DNA from: Fibrobacteria bacterium
Lineage (GTDB): Bacteria > Fibrobacterota > Fibrobacteria > UBA5070
DNA: 64,000 bases
Direction of reading: 5' to 3'
NCBI GenBank assembly: GCA_020633825.1
Contig: JACKCV010000001.1
Coordinates: 1,097,356 to 1,161,355 of the forward strand
Shown in pieces: positions 52,191 through 61,400 of the stretch. The position numbers and the translations under genes were made by a program. Below the pieces are notes generated by a model, which saw only the letters and a program-made list of their open reading frames with translations, was not told the DNA's origin and made no database searches. Every line of letters begins with the position of its first letter. Within the stretch, counting starts at the first letter, position 1.

Positions 52191-53278
52191 GGGGATTCTC
52201 CGTGGAGGAATGCCGCGTTGCAGGTCCCTTCGGAACTGACCATGCAGGCGCCGATGGGATGGTCGGGGGTGCAGGCCTTCCCGAAGAGCGGGCATCCGGA
52301 AGGCTCGATGGAGCCTGTCAAGACTTGTCCGCAGCGGCATCCGCGCGGTTCCCGGCTTTCCAAGCCGTCGAAGGGGAAACGACGGGCCGCGTCGTATCCG
52401 GTGAACTCCTCCCGCAGGCCGTACCCCGCATCGGGGATGGTCCCCAGGCCGCGAAGCTCCTCGTGGCGGGGGACGAAGATGTCCTCGATCAATCGGCGCG
52501 CCTTGGGGTTGCCCTCGGGCTTGACGGCCCTGGGATAGGCATTGCCGCTGACGCTTTCCCCGCGCGCCAGCAGGAGGAGGAGGTCTCGGATGGCCACCAG
52601 GAGGTCGACGGGCTCGAACCCTCCCACGACCATCGGAACGCGGTACCGGAGGGTCAGACGGGAGTAGACCTCCGACCCGAGGATGGAGGTCACGTGTCCC
52701 GGCGTGATGAATCCGTCGAGGGGAGCGTCTCCGGCGAGAAGCGCTTCCAGGACCGGAGGAACGCGTTTGGCCGAGAGCAGGACGCTGAAATTTCCCACCT
52801 GGTGGTCGATGGCTTCCCGCAAGGCCAAGGCGAAGGAGGGAATGGTGGTCTCGAATCCGATGCCGAGGAACACCACCTGGGATTTCGGATGGGATCGGGC
52901 GTATTCCAGTGCGGTCCGGGGCGAATACACCACGTGCACCTTCCCGCCGCGCGCCCGTGCCTGCTCCAGGTTCAGGTGCGTCCCCGGGACCCTCAGGAGA
53001 TCCCCGAAGGTGAATAGATCCACGTCGGGAATGCCAGCCAGGTGCACGGCCTGGTCGATGTAGGAGATCGGAGTCACGCAAACCGGGCATCCCGGTCCGG
53101 AGACGAGCCGGACGGAAGGAGGAAGCATCTCCCGCAGACGGTACTTGTAGATGGTGTGGGTCTGGCCGCCGCACACCTCCATCAGGGTCGCCGGGCGATC
53201 CAGCTCGATCGACCGGATCTCCTCGCGGAGGGAGCGCGCGATGGAGGGATCCCGGAATTCATTCCAGGGTTGGGCCAT
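52187..53278 (-). CDS. hypD: Hydrogenase Fe(CN)2CO assembly scaffold HypD
   Basis: A 363-residue iron-sulphur protein that, with HypC, builds the Fe(CN)2CO unit. Key Cys are C36 in EVCGGQTHT and C64/C67 in GPGCPVCVTP. The GIGFETT motif is present, and the C-terminal Cys set for the [4Fe-4S] cluster (CRCG ... GCPLFGKAC ... GACMVSSEGTCNA) is complete. It starts inside the end of hypC (20-bp overlap) and ends inside the start of hypE. Confidence 0.97.
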   Translation of the reverse strand: MAQPWNEFRDPSIARSLREEIRSIELDRPATLMEVCGGQTHTIYKYRLREMLPPSVRLVSGPGCPVCVTPISYIDQAVHLAGIPDVDLFTFGDLLRVPGTHLNLEQARARGGKVHVVYSPRTALEYARSHPKSQVVFLGIGFETTIPSFALALREAIDHQVGNFSVLLSAKRVPPVLEALLAGDAPLDGFITPGHVTSILGSEVYSRLTLRYRVPMVVGGFEPVDLLVAIRDLLLLLARGESVSGNAYPRAVKPEGNPKARRLIEDIFVPRHEELRGLGTIPDAGYGLREEFTGYDAARRFPFDGLESREPRGCRCGQVLTGSIEPSGCPLFGKACTPDHPIGACMVSSEGTCNAAFLHGESP

Positions 53279-53489
53279 CGACCACCTCCTTCAGCAGACG
53301 TAGGGTGTCCAAAGCGCTTTCGGGGTCGATCGTCTCGATGGCCACCCCCGCGTGGACCAGGGCGAAGTCCCCCACCTGGGGATGGTCGAGCAGAGCCACG
53401 CTGAATTCCAGCCGCACCTGGCCGTGTTCCCCGATGGCGAGGTCTCCGGGAAGCAGCGAAGCGATGCGCAAGGGGACGGCTAGGCACAT
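53259..53489 (-). CDS. hypC: Hydrogenase assembly chaperone HypC
   Basis: A 76-residue chaperone that carries the Fe(CN)2CO group between HypD and the large subunit. The essential Cys2 is in the N-terminal MCLAVPLRI, and the conserved His46 in FALVHAGVAIETI. Only one hypC-like gene is in the window, enough for a single hydrogenase. It overlaps hypF by 10 bp upstream and hypD by 20 bp downstream. Confidence 0.96.
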   Translation of the reverse strand: MCLAVPLRIASLLPGDLAIGEHGQVRLEFSVALLDHPQVGDFALVHAGVAIETIDPESALDTLRLLKEVVDGPTLE

Positions 53490-55786
53490 TGGGTGGATTC
53501 CCCGAGGAGGATGGTGGCGGTCACGATTTGCCCGAGGGCGATCCCGTTGTCGTTGGGGATCCCGGACAGGAAGGTGCGGCGTCGTTGCACGAGCGGGTGC
53601 TGGAGCATGCGCGAGACGATGCGGCGGTTCTGGAAGACCCCGCCCCCGAAGGCCCAAGGCAGATCGCCACCGGGACCGATGCCGAGTCGGGATTCGGCGT
53701 GCCGCCCGACGGCGGAGATGATTTCCGTCACGGTCGCGTGGAGCCGGCTGGAGATCCACGACGGGGGATGCCCGTCCAGGGATTCCCTCGCGGCCGCCAC
53801 CAGGATGGGAGCGAGGAGAATCCGAGGACCGTCGGATTCGACCGGCCAGGCGGGAGCATCCGCATGGTGGTCCAGGTCTTCCAGACGGGTTCCGATTTCC
53901 CCGTCCCAGCCGGGGGAGGGCCATTCGAGAAGAGCTCCGACCAGGTCGAACAGGCGCCCCATGCCCCGGGAGCGCGGGCAATTCAAGTCGGCGACCAGCA
54001 TCGCCTCCAGGCCCGAGGCGTACAGGTTCCGGTGGGTCGGGTGGGAATCCATCCATCGATCCAGGAGAGCCCGATCTCCCACGTCGTGCAGGGCGCCGAT
54101 GAGCAGGCGCGAGGGGTCGCGCACGGCCGCATCCCCCCCCGGCATCCGCAGTCCCTCGAAATGGGCGAGGGTCGTCGAACCGCCGAGGGTGAAATGCAGC
54201 GCCTCGGAGCCCCAGACGCATTCCGGGTCCCCGTATCCGGTCCCGTCCATGGCGATTCCGAGGGCGTCCCCATGCCACTGGTGCTCGAGCCACGTGGCGG
54301 CGATGTGGGCGTGGTGGTGCTGCACGCGGACCAAAGGAATTCCGGCCTGCTCCGCCCACGATCGCGCCAATCTGGAGGATGCGAAATCGGGGTGGGCGTC
54401 GCAGGCCACGAAGGTCGGTTGGCAGCGGTAGCTGGAGCGGAGGCGATCCCAGGTTTCCAGGGCGACGTCCTGGGTGTCGGGGTGCTCCATGTCTCCGATG
54501 TGCTGGCTGAGGGTCACGCGTCCATGGTGGGAAAGAGCGGCGGTGTTCTTCAGGTCGGCCCCAACCGCCAGACCGCAACCCGCGGCGGGCCATGCGAATT
54601 CCCGCGGACTTCCGCCGCGCCCGATCCGCAGCGAAAGGGGCGCCGGGATCCCGGCGGCGACGGCGACCACGCCGTCGTCGCACCGGTTGGCGATGTCGCG
54701 GTCGTGCAACACCAGGAGGTCGCACCAATCCGGGCCATGGAGGCGTCCTTGGGCGAGGCTTGTGATCATCGGCTCGTGGTGCCGATTGGCGCTGGTCGTC
54801 ACCACCGGAGCGGGGAACCGGGAAAAGAGCAGTTCGTGGACCGGGGAATGGGGAAGCATCACTCCGATCCGGGAAAGGCCCGGCGCGATCCAATCCCCGC
54901 CTTCCAACGGTGCGACGGGTTCGAGGAGGACGATGGGACGTTCGAGGCTGGTCAACTGTTGTTGTTCCAGTTCGGAGAGGCGGAACCAGCGCCGGGCCCA
55001 GGCGAGGTCGGGAACCATGATCGCGAAAGGTTTGGTGTCGCGCAGCTTGCGTCGTCGGAGCGTGCGGACGGCCGACGGGTTGGAGGCGTCGCAGGTGAGA
55101 TGGAATCCCCCGATCCCTCGTACCAGGGCGATGCCGCCCTGCCGGAGGGTTGCCGCCCAGGTTTCCAGCCACGATTCCTCCGGGATCCTGCCTTCGGGCT
55201 CCAAGGGGTGGCCGGGGAATTCGCACCACATGCGCGGCCCGCAGGCGGGACAGCAGATCGGCTGGGCGTGGAAGCGTCGGTCGGCGGGGTCTTCGTATTC
55301 GATCCGGCACTGCGGACACAGGGGAAAGGCTCCCATGGTCGTGGCCGGACGGTCGTAGGGGAGTTTCCGGGTGATGGAAAACCGGGGGCCGCAATGGGTG
55401 CAGGAGATGAAGGGATGGAGGTGGCGGCGGTTCGCGGGATCGAAGAGCTCCGCCCGGCAGGCATCGCACAGGCACAGGTCGGGGAGGAAGGTCCCCAGGC
55501 GCGGACCCTCGGAGGAGCTTTCCAGGATGGAGAATCCTTCGAGGGATTCCACCCGCACGGACCTCTCCCGATGGTCCTGGATCCGGGCCGCGGGGGGGAG
55601 GTCGCCGTGGAGCGCCGCGGCGAAGGAGCGAAGCACCGGTTCGGGAGCCTGCGCGAATACGGTCACCCCCTGGGGAGTGTTCGCCACCCACCCCTGCACA
55701 CCGAGACTCCTGGCCAGGTTCCAGACGAAGGGACGGAATCCGACGCCCTGGACCCGTCCCTCGAGGAGGATCTCCAGGGCCTTCAT
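53480..55786 (-). CDS. hypF: Carbamoyltransferase HypF
   Basis: A 768-residue enzyme that transfers the carbamoyl group of carbamoyl phosphate, via carbamoyl-AMP, to HypE. In order: acylphosphatase domain (about 1-90, GRVQGVGFRPFVWNLA), two zinc-finger-like CxxC pairs (about 105-185: CLCDAC, CTHC, CPQC, CPAC), the Sua5/YrdC-like domain (about 195-375), and the Kae1-like domain with metal-binding His in VQHHHAHIAA and GTGYGDPE. Normal length. It begins 13 bp after tusA and overlaps hypC by 10 bp. Confidence 0.97.
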   Translation of the reverse strand: MKALEILLEGRVQGVGFRPFVWNLARSLGVQGWVANTPQGVTVFAQAPEPVLRSFAAALHGDLPPAARIQDHRERSVRVESLEGFSILESSSEGPRLGTFLPDLCLCDACRAELFDPANRRHLHPFISCTHCGPRFSITRKLPYDRPATTMGAFPLCPQCRIEYEDPADRRFHAQPICCPACGPRMWCEFPGHPLEPEGRIPEESWLETWAATLRQGGIALVRGIGGFHLTCDASNPSAVRTLRRRKLRDTKPFAIMVPDLAWARRWFRLSELEQQQLTSLERPIVLLEPVAPLEGGDWIAPGLSRIGVMLPHSPVHELLFSRFPAPVVTTSANRHHEPMITSLAQGRLHGPDWCDLLVLHDRDIANRCDDGVVAVAAGIPAPLSLRIGRGGSPREFAWPAAGCGLAVGADLKNTAALSHHGRVTLSQHIGDMEHPDTQDVALETWDRLRSSYRCQPTFVACDAHPDFASSRLARSWAEQAGIPLVRVQHHHAHIAATWLEHQWHGDALGIAMDGTGYGDPECVWGSEALHFTLGGSTTLAHFEGLRMPGGDAAVRDPSRLLIGALHDVGDRALLDRWMDSHPTHRNLYASGLEAMLVADLNCPRSRGMGRLFDLVGALLEWPSPGWDGEIGTRLEDLDHHADAPAWPVESDGPRILLAPILVAAARESLDGHPPSWISSRLHATVTEIISAVGRHAESRLGIGPGGDLPWAFGGGVFQNRRIVSRMLQHPLVQRRRTFLSGIPNDNGIALGQIVTATILLGESTQCA

Positions 55787-55799
55787 GCGGCGCGGCTCG

Positions 55800-56018
55800 T
55801 CACAACTGGATGGTCGCGCAGTTGGCCCCGTCCCTGGGGACGATGCTGACGAGGACCTTGCCGCTCTTGATGCACCAGTTGGTGATGTCGGTGGCGAAGG
55901 TGTGGCAGTCGGCGAGCACCTCCACGGTGGTGCCCTTGGGCATGGAATTGGTCTTGATGGCGAGTTTCAGCACCGGTTGCGGACATTTGAGTCCACGGAA
56001 ATCGAGGAGTTCAGCCAT
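55800..56018 (-). CDS. TusA-like sulphur-carrier protein
   Basis: A 72-residue protein of the TusA/SirA/YeeD family. The active Cys is C12 in CPQP, the family CPxP motif, within LDFRGLKCPQPVLKLA; the fold continues through TVEVLADCHTFATDITNWC. Such proteins relay persulphide or other sulphur to targets such as tRNA, molybdenum cofactor or sulphur-oxidation complexes. Here it lies between the hydrogenase large subunit (8-bp overlap) and hypF (13-bp gap), so it is co-produced with the hydrogenase. Why a sulphur carrier is needed here is unclear. Confidence 0.9.
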   Translation of the reverse strand: MAELLDFRGLKCPQPVLKLAIKTNSMPKGTTVEVLADCHTFATDITNWCIKSGKVLVSIVPRDGANCATIQL

Positions 56019-57543
56019 GGTTCACCTCTGGGGAGGAAGGGTGTCGGGTTTCCGTCATGCCACCTTCGGAGGATCGCAGGAGGGTACGAGTCTCCCGGCC
56101 CGATTGGTGGAGTCCGATCTGCAGGGGCATCTTGCCCGGCAGGTTGTGGGTGGCGCAGCTCATGCAGGGGTCGTAGGTGCGGAAGGCCATCTCCACCATG
56201 TTGAGCAGGCCTTCGTCGGCTTGTCCCTTGTGGATGAATGCCTTGGCCGCGCTCTGGATGTTCATGCTCATCGCAGCGACGTTCGCCAGGCTCGCGACGA
56301 TCATGTTCGCGCTGGTGATGATGCCGTTGGCGTCCGAAGTGTAGTGGTGGACGAGGGTTCCCCGAGGGGCTTCCACGATGCCCACGCCTTCGCGGGGGGT
56401 GGCGAGATCCATGTTGCGGATCCTCGGGGACAGGAATTCCTCGTGCTCGACCAGTTTCTGGATGCGCTCCGCGTTGTTCAGGACTTCCACCAGGCGGGCC
56501 CAGTGGTTGGCCAGGACGCTGTGCACGACCGTTCCTCCGAAGGCGTCCTCGTAGATGGAGCGCTGTTCGGCCGCCAAGGGCGTGGACATTCCCTTCGAGA
56601 CGTTCATGCGCGCGACCGGAGCGACACGGTACATGCCGGATTCCGGGCCGTCCACCAATCCCTTCCAGCCCACCTCCCGCAGGAAGGGGAACTTCACGTA
56701 GGTCCAGGGCTCCACGTGCTCGGCGATGACCTTGGCGTAGTCCTTGGGCTCGAAGGTGGTGAACTCCACGCCCTGCTGGTCCACGACCCGGATCTTCCCG
56801 TCGTAGTAGTCCGGATGGCCATCGGCGTCGACCATGCCCATGTAGTAGCTCTCGCACCGGTACACGTCGCCCAGCATCAGGTCGCGGTAGACCGGGTTCT
56901 TCCAGACCACGTCGTCGAAGACCTTCAACGTGAATTGCGCGAAGGCGACCGCGTCCTTGGCGAAGGCCCGGAGCTCGGCCTGGATCTCGGGGGTCATCTG
57001 CTTGGCCACGCCTCCGGGCAGTCCCAGGACCGGATGGATGGCGCGGCCGGCGATGGCGTCGATGAGCCTGCGGGCGCGATGACGGATTCCGATCACTTCC
57101 TTGCCGGTTTCCACCCCGACCTTGTCGATCACGCCGAGGATGTTCCGGTCGGTCTTGGGGGCGGTGGGGCCCACGATGAAGTCGGGTCCACCGAGGAAGT
57201 AGAAGTGGAGGAGGTGGTCCTCGAAGAAATGGAGGTTGTAGTAGACCTCCCGGATGAGCCGCGCGGCGAGGGGGGGCTCCACCTCGAAGAGCGCGTCCAG
57301 GGCCTTGGTGGCGGCCATGTGGTGGGCGCCGGGGCACACCCCGCAGATGCGGCTGGTGATCTGGGGCATCTCCTCGGCGGGACGGCCTTCCACGAATTTC
57401 TCGAACCCACGCAGGTCGGGAAGCTGCAGATAGGCCTTGTCGACCTCCCCGGCCTCGTCCAGGAAGATCTCGATCTTTCCATGGCCTTCCAGACGGGTGA
57501 TGGGATCGATGGAGATCTTCTTCGCGGTGAGGAGGGCGGTCAT
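56011..57543 (-). CDS. mvhA: [NiFe] hydrogenase large subunit, group 3c type (MvhA-like)
   Basis: A 510-residue catalytic subunit. The N-terminal nickel ligands are in SRICGVCPGAHH (C67, C70). The C-terminal ligands are in DPCMSCATH (C460, C463). After His466, a 44-residue tail (NLPGKMP...) would be removed by the protease encoded upstream once nickel is in place. Residues such as DPITRLEGHGKIEIF are standard for the family. The start at 57543 overlaps the small-subunit stop as ATGA (57540-57543). Together with MvhG, MvhD and HdrA it resembles the F420-non-reducing, Hdr-linked group 3c hydrogenases. Confidence 0.95.
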   Translation of the reverse strand: MTALLTAKKISIDPITRLEGHGKIEIFLDEAGEVDKAYLQLPDLRGFEKFVEGRPAEEMPQITSRICGVCPGAHHMAATKALDALFEVEPPLAARLIREVYYNLHFFEDHLLHFYFLGGPDFIVGPTAPKTDRNILGVIDKVGVETGKEVIGIRHRARRLIDAIAGRAIHPVLGLPGGVAKQMTPEIQAELRAFAKDAVAFAQFTLKVFDDVVWKNPVYRDLMLGDVYRCESYYMGMVDADGHPDYYDGKIRVVDQQGVEFTTFEPKDYAKVIAEHVEPWTYVKFPFLREVGWKGLVDGPESGMYRVAPVARMNVSKGMSTPLAAEQRSIYEDAFGGTVVHSVLANHWARLVEVLNNAERIQKLVEHEEFLSPRIRNMDLATPREGVGIVEAPRGTLVHHYTSDANGIITSANMIVASLANVAAMSMNIQSAAKAFIHKGQADEGLLNMVEMAFRTYDPCMSCATHNLPGKMPLQIGLHQSGRETRTLLRSSEGGMTETRHPSSPEVNHG

Positions 57544-58514
57544 GGCTTCACATCCTTGCGATGGCTTCCCAGGAAGGAGCTGCTCATGGAATAGCGGTAG
57601 AAGGTGCCTGCGGGATCCGGGATCCCGTCGAGAAGCGTGGCGACGTCCTCTTCGCGGACCGCTTCGCCGATCCCTCCCAAGGCGGAGACCATGCGCGCCC
57701 CCTGGTCCTGGCTTCCCACCGGCCCGAGACATCCCGTGCAGGGCATGTTTCCTTGGATGCACGGGGTTCCGCAACCGTCCCGGGTCGCCGGACCCATGCA
57801 CAGGATCCCCTGGTTCAGGAAGCACTGGACGGGATCTGCCTGCACGTGGATCAGTCGCTTGAATTCCTGGATGGTCAGCTGGTCGGGTTTGGTTTCGTTT
57901 CGGGCGCAGCTCTGGCACAGTGCGATGTCGGGCAGGAGGATCGATCCCTTCGGGGGCAGGTTCCCCTCCAGGATCGCGGTCAGGGCCGTCGCCACCATGT
58001 CGCCGTTGGGCGGACAACCCGGCAACAGATAGTCGACCTCGATCACGTCGCCCAGTTCGTACACCGTGTCGTAGAAGACCGGGAGTTCCATCGGGTACCC
58101 GTCGGCGGTGAGGCTGTGCGGGACGGGAACCGTCCCCTCCGGATTCACGTTGGTGGGGGAGTCCAGGTAGGCGCGATCGAAGATGGCCTTCCTGCTCTTG
58201 AGGTTGGCCAAGGCGGGGATGCCTCCGGAACACGCGCAACTCCCGAAGGCAACCACCAACTGCGATTTGCGGCGCAACAGCTTGGCCATCTCCTCCTGTT
58301 CGCTGGTCCGGATGGCCCCGTTGATGAGGCTGACGGCCAGTTCTCCATCGGCGAGGGCTTCGACGTCGGAGGTCTTGGGGTCCATGGCGCACGGCCAGAA
58401 GACGAAATCCACGAGTTCCCGAATGGCGAGGATGCGCTCCCCCAGGTCGACGATGGATTCGTCGCAGCCCCCGCACGAGCTGCACCAGTAGATGGCGGCC
58501 TTGACCTTAGGCAT
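57540..58514 (-). CDS. mvhG: [NiFe] hydrogenase small subunit, group 3c type (MvhG-like)
   Basis: A 324-residue iron-sulphur subunit. The proximal-cluster Cys are in YWCSSCGGCDESI (C11, C14, C17) with later partners in FGSCACSGG and LPGCPPNGD. The C-terminal Cys for the other clusters are in CQSCARNE, CFLNQGILCMG and CGTPCIQGNMPCTGCLG. No twin-arginine signal is present, so the enzyme is cytoplasmic. It overlaps mvhD by 8 bp and mvhA by 4 bp. Confidence 0.94.
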   Translation of the reverse strand: MPKVKAAIYWCSSCGGCDESIVDLGERILAIRELVDFVFWPCAMDPKTSDVEALADGELAVSLINGAIRTSEQEEMAKLLRRKSQLVVAFGSCACSGGIPALANLKSRKAIFDRAYLDSPTNVNPEGTVPVPHSLTADGYPMELPVFYDTVYELGDVIEVDYLLPGCPPNGDMVATALTAILEGNLPPKGSILLPDIALCQSCARNETKPDQLTIQEFKRLIHVQADPVQCFLNQGILCMGPATRDGCGTPCIQGNMPCTGCLGPVGSQDQGARMVSALGGIGEAVREEDVATLLDGIPDPAGTFYRYSMSSSFLGSHRKDVKP

Positions 58515-58944
58515 GGGTGGTCTCCTCGACGACGTTCCCGGTGATCTCCAGCGGTCCCAATTCGCGGACGCGTTCGGTCATGGAGGTGGTGACGTCCTGG
58601 AAGCGCTTTCCTTCACCGGCGGCGACCCATTCCAGCTCGAATCGCCGTTTGTCGATCCCGAACTGGGTGATCATGCGCTCGAACAGGCGGAAGCGTCGGA
58701 GGGCCTTGTGGTTGCCGTTGCGGTAGTGGCAGTCACCGGGGTGGCAGCCCATGACCATCACCCCGTCGGCACCTTCGCGGAAGGCTTTCACCACGTGCTC
58801 GGGGTCGACGCGGCCGCTGCACATGACCCGGACCAACCGCACGTTGGCGGGGTAGGAGAGTTTGAGGCCGCCGGCGCTGTCGGCTCCACCATAGGAGCAC
58901 CAGTTGCACACGAAGGCCACGATGTTGGGCTCGAACCTAGCCAT
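58507..58944 (-). CDS. mvhD: MvhD-like iron-sulphur electron-transfer protein
   Basis: A 145-residue [2Fe-2S] protein that carries electrons from the hydrogenase to HdrA. The Cys motifs are FVCNWCSYGGADSAGG, VMCSGRVDP and MGCHPGDCHYRNGN, all typical of MvhD/FlpD. It lies between hdrA and mvhG with 8-bp overlaps on both sides, matching the usual MvhADG-HdrA layout. Confidence 0.95.
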   Translation of the reverse strand: MARFEPNIVAFVCNWCSYGGADSAGGLKLSYPANVRLVRVMCSGRVDPEHVVKAFREGADGVMVMGCHPGDCHYRNGNHKALRRFRLFERMITQFGIDKRRFELEWVAAGEGKRFQDVTTSMTERVRELGPLEITGNVVEETTHA

Positions 58945-60880
58945 GGAGAACCCCCTTGACCTCGGCGATCAGCTGGTCGTTGGTGAAATGCCGCGCGGTG
59001 ATCGCGTTGCTGGGGCAGGTGGCGGCGCAGGTTCCGCAACCGCGGCAGATGGCCTCGTTGACCACCGAACGTTTCGCGGTCCGGTCGAACGCGATGGCCT
59101 TGTAGGGACACGTGGAGGCGCACATCCTGCATCCCGCGCAATGGTCGGGGTCGATGTAGGAGACCATGGTCTCGAGCTCGATGGTGCGTCCTGGAACCAG
59201 TCGGCTCAAGGAGCGTCCGACCGCGGCCTGGGCGGTGGTGACCGATCGCGTCGCGTGGGAGGGTTGCAGGCACGATCCGGCGAGGGAGATCCCGTCGATG
59301 GTCGAACCCGTCGCATTGAGGATGGCGTGGTCGCTCTTGAGGAACCCGTGCGGATCCAGTTCGGTGTTGAGAAGCCGGGAGAACTCCCGCGCCTTCTCGC
59401 CGGGAACGAACCCGGTGGAGAGGATGGCCATGTCCACCACGAGGTCCTCGCGATCGGGGAAGTGGATGGCCACCTTCCCGGAGGGGAGACCTTCCAGACG
59501 GATCCTGTCGAGATCGCGGCATTCGATCATGCGCGTCCCTTCCTGGATCTGGCGTCGCAGGAATCCTTCGGTTTCGGAGCCGGGGAAGACGAGGCGATCG
59601 TGGATGTTGTGCACGATGGCCTCGGGGATCTGCTTGCGGATGGTCTCGCCGGCCATCAGCGCGTTGGTGCAGCAGACTCCGGAGCAGTAGGAAAGGCCGT
59701 CGGAGCACAAGGAACCCGCGCAGTGGAGCACCGCGACTTCGTTCGGCTGGCTTCCGTCGCGGGTCCGAAGTTCCGCCTGGGTGGGGCCGTTGGAACAGGT
59801 GAGCCGTTCGAATTCCGCGTAGGTGTACACGTTGGTGACACCATCCAGGGCGAGCCTGGGGATGTCCTTGGGGACATGCACTTCGGCACCGATCGCCACG
59901 ATCACGGCGCCGCTCTTGACCTCCACCGTTTCGTCCAGCTGGGAGAAGTCGACCGCTCCGAACGGGCAGTTGTCGACGCACGCCTGGCAGTCTTCGCCCT
60001 TGAAGTGCAGGCAGTGGTCGGGATCGATTGCCGCCGCCGCCGGGACCGAACCGGGGAACAGCGCGTACACCGCCTTGTGGGTCCCCAACCCCAGGTGGAA
60101 GGGGCTGGACATGTCCACCGGACACGGCTCGAAGCAGGCCTCGCACCCGATGCAGTCATCGGTGATGAATCGGGCCTTCTTGCGGGCGATCACGGTGAAG
60201 TTTCCGAAGAACCCCAGGACGTCGGTGACGGTGGCGTTGGTGACCACGGTGATGTCGGGGTTTTCGCGGATTTCCGACAATCGCGGGGCCAGCAGGCATG
60301 GAGCGCATTCGCTGGTGGGAGCGAGCTCCTCGACCTTGATCAGTTCTCCACCGAGCGAGGTCTCCTTCTCGAAGATCACCACCTTCCGACCCGCTTCGGC
60401 GGCTTGGAGGGCGGCCTCGATCCCTGCGATGCCGCCTCCGATCACCACGAAGTCGGCGTTGATCTCCATGCGCTGGCGAGGAAGATCCTCGTGCAGCTGC
60501 GAACGGTTCAAAGCCGCCTGGATCAGACTTCGGGCCTTGAGGGTGGCTTGTTCCTTGTCGGGGGTGACCCAGGCGCACTGCTCGCGGATGTTGGCCATGG
60601 ACACGCGGGTCTGGTTCAGGCCCACATGGTCGGCGCATTCCTCGAAGGTCTTCAGTTGGAGCTTCGGCGAGCAGGCGGCCATCACCGCCCGCGAACTGCC
60701 GTTTTCCCGCAACGTGTCTTCGATGAACTGCTTGCCCGCCGGTGCGCACAGGAAGTCGTGGATGGTGACCTCGTCCACGGATCCGGTCTCCCGTGCCCAG
60801 GTGCGCAGGGCATCGAGGTCGATGAAGTCGGCGACGTTGGTCCCGCATCGGCACAGGAAGAGGGTGGTCTTATGGGCCAT
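58937..60880 (-). CDS. hdrA: HdrA-like FAD/iron-sulphur subunit
   Basis: A 647-residue flavoprotein of the heterodisulfide reductase A family, where flavin-based electron bifurcation is thought to occur. N-terminal Cys motif FLCRCGTNVADF, FAD loop VIGGGIAGIEAALQAAEAG (about 145-165) and four ferredoxin-like clusters: CIGCEACFEPCP, CQACVDNCP, CAGCRMCASTCP and CRGCGTCAATCP. No hdrB or hdrC is in the window, so the partner that takes the high-potential electrons is missing here. It overlaps the protease gene by 11 bp and mvhD by 8 bp. Confidence 0.95.
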   Translation of the reverse strand: MAHKTTLFLCRCGTNVADFIDLDALRTWARETGSVDEVTIHDFLCAPAGKQFIEDTLRENGSSRAVMAACSPKLQLKTFEECADHVGLNQTRVSMANIREQCAWVTPDKEQATLKARSLIQAALNRSQLHEDLPRQRMEINADFVVIGGGIAGIEAALQAAEAGRKVVIFEKETSLGGELIKVEELAPTSECAPCLLAPRLSEIRENPDITVVTNATVTDVLGFFGNFTVIARKKARFITDDCIGCEACFEPCPVDMSSPFHLGLGTHKAVYALFPGSVPAAAAIDPDHCLHFKGEDCQACVDNCPFGAVDFSQLDETVEVKSGAVIVAIGAEVHVPKDIPRLALDGVTNVYTYAEFERLTCSNGPTQAELRTRDGSQPNEVAVLHCAGSLCSDGLSYCSGVCCTNALMAGETIRKQIPEAIVHNIHDRLVFPGSETEGFLRRQIQEGTRMIECRDLDRIRLEGLPSGKVAIHFPDREDLVVDMAILSTGFVPGEKAREFSRLLNTELDPHGFLKSDHAILNATGSTIDGISLAGSCLQPSHATRSVTTAQAAVGRSLSRLVPGRTIELETMVSYIDPDHCAGCRMCASTCPYKAIAFDRTAKRSVVNEAICRGCGTCAATCPSNAITARHFTNDQLIAEVKGVLHG

Positions 60881-61400
60881 GCTCGTTCTCCCACTGGCGG
60901 AGGATCGCTTCCACGCGTCCGACGAGGGAGGGAAGGCCCGCCATCACGTCGTCGCGAGGATGTTCCTGGAAGGTGGTGAAATCCCGGCCCTCGATGCCGA
61001 GGATGGTGAGGGATTCCGGCATGGGCAGGCCGAACCGGATTCCCATCGCGACGACCGTCGCCAGGTTCATTCCGTGGCTGTCGACCAGCCGGGCCTGGCG
61101 CGTCCGGTCGAGCTCCTCGAGGGAGAAGTCCAGCAGGGAGCCGGGGGGGTGTTCGCCCGTGCGGACCGCGTCCATCACCAGCGCATGCCGATGTCCGGAG
61201 AGGTCGGGGAGCAGGTCCATGCCGCTGGAATAGTTCTCGACGAAATCCGTCCTGGAGCAGGCGGTACGCTCCCGCAGCAGGCGGAGGGCCACCAAGGCGG
61301 CGGAATCGTCGCACAGCAAGGGGTTCCCCAGCGCGATCACGACGTTGCGATCGGTGTCCGTCGGCGGTTCCCGCGGAGGGGCGGCGGGAGGGGAGATCAT
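60870..61400 (-). CDS. Hydrogenase maturation protease (HyaD/HupD family)
   Basis: A 176-residue endopeptidase that would cut the 44-residue tail off the MvhA-like subunit. The opening is IALGNPLLCDDSAALVALRLL with the nickel-sensing acidic residue, MDAVRTGEHPPG and the later DSHGMNLATVVAMG, as in M52 proteases. The start at 61400 overlaps the hupE stop as ATGA (61397-61400). It is the only such protease here, fitting a single large subunit. Confidence 0.92.
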   Translation of the reverse strand: MISPPAAPPREPPTDTDRNVVIALGNPLLCDDSAALVALRLLRERTACSRTDFVENYSSGMDLLPDLSGHRHALVMDAVRTGEHPPGSLLDFSLEELDRTRQARLVDSHGMNLATVVAMGIRFGLPMPESLTILGIEGRDFTTFQEHPRDDVMAGLPSLVGRVEAILRQWENEHGP

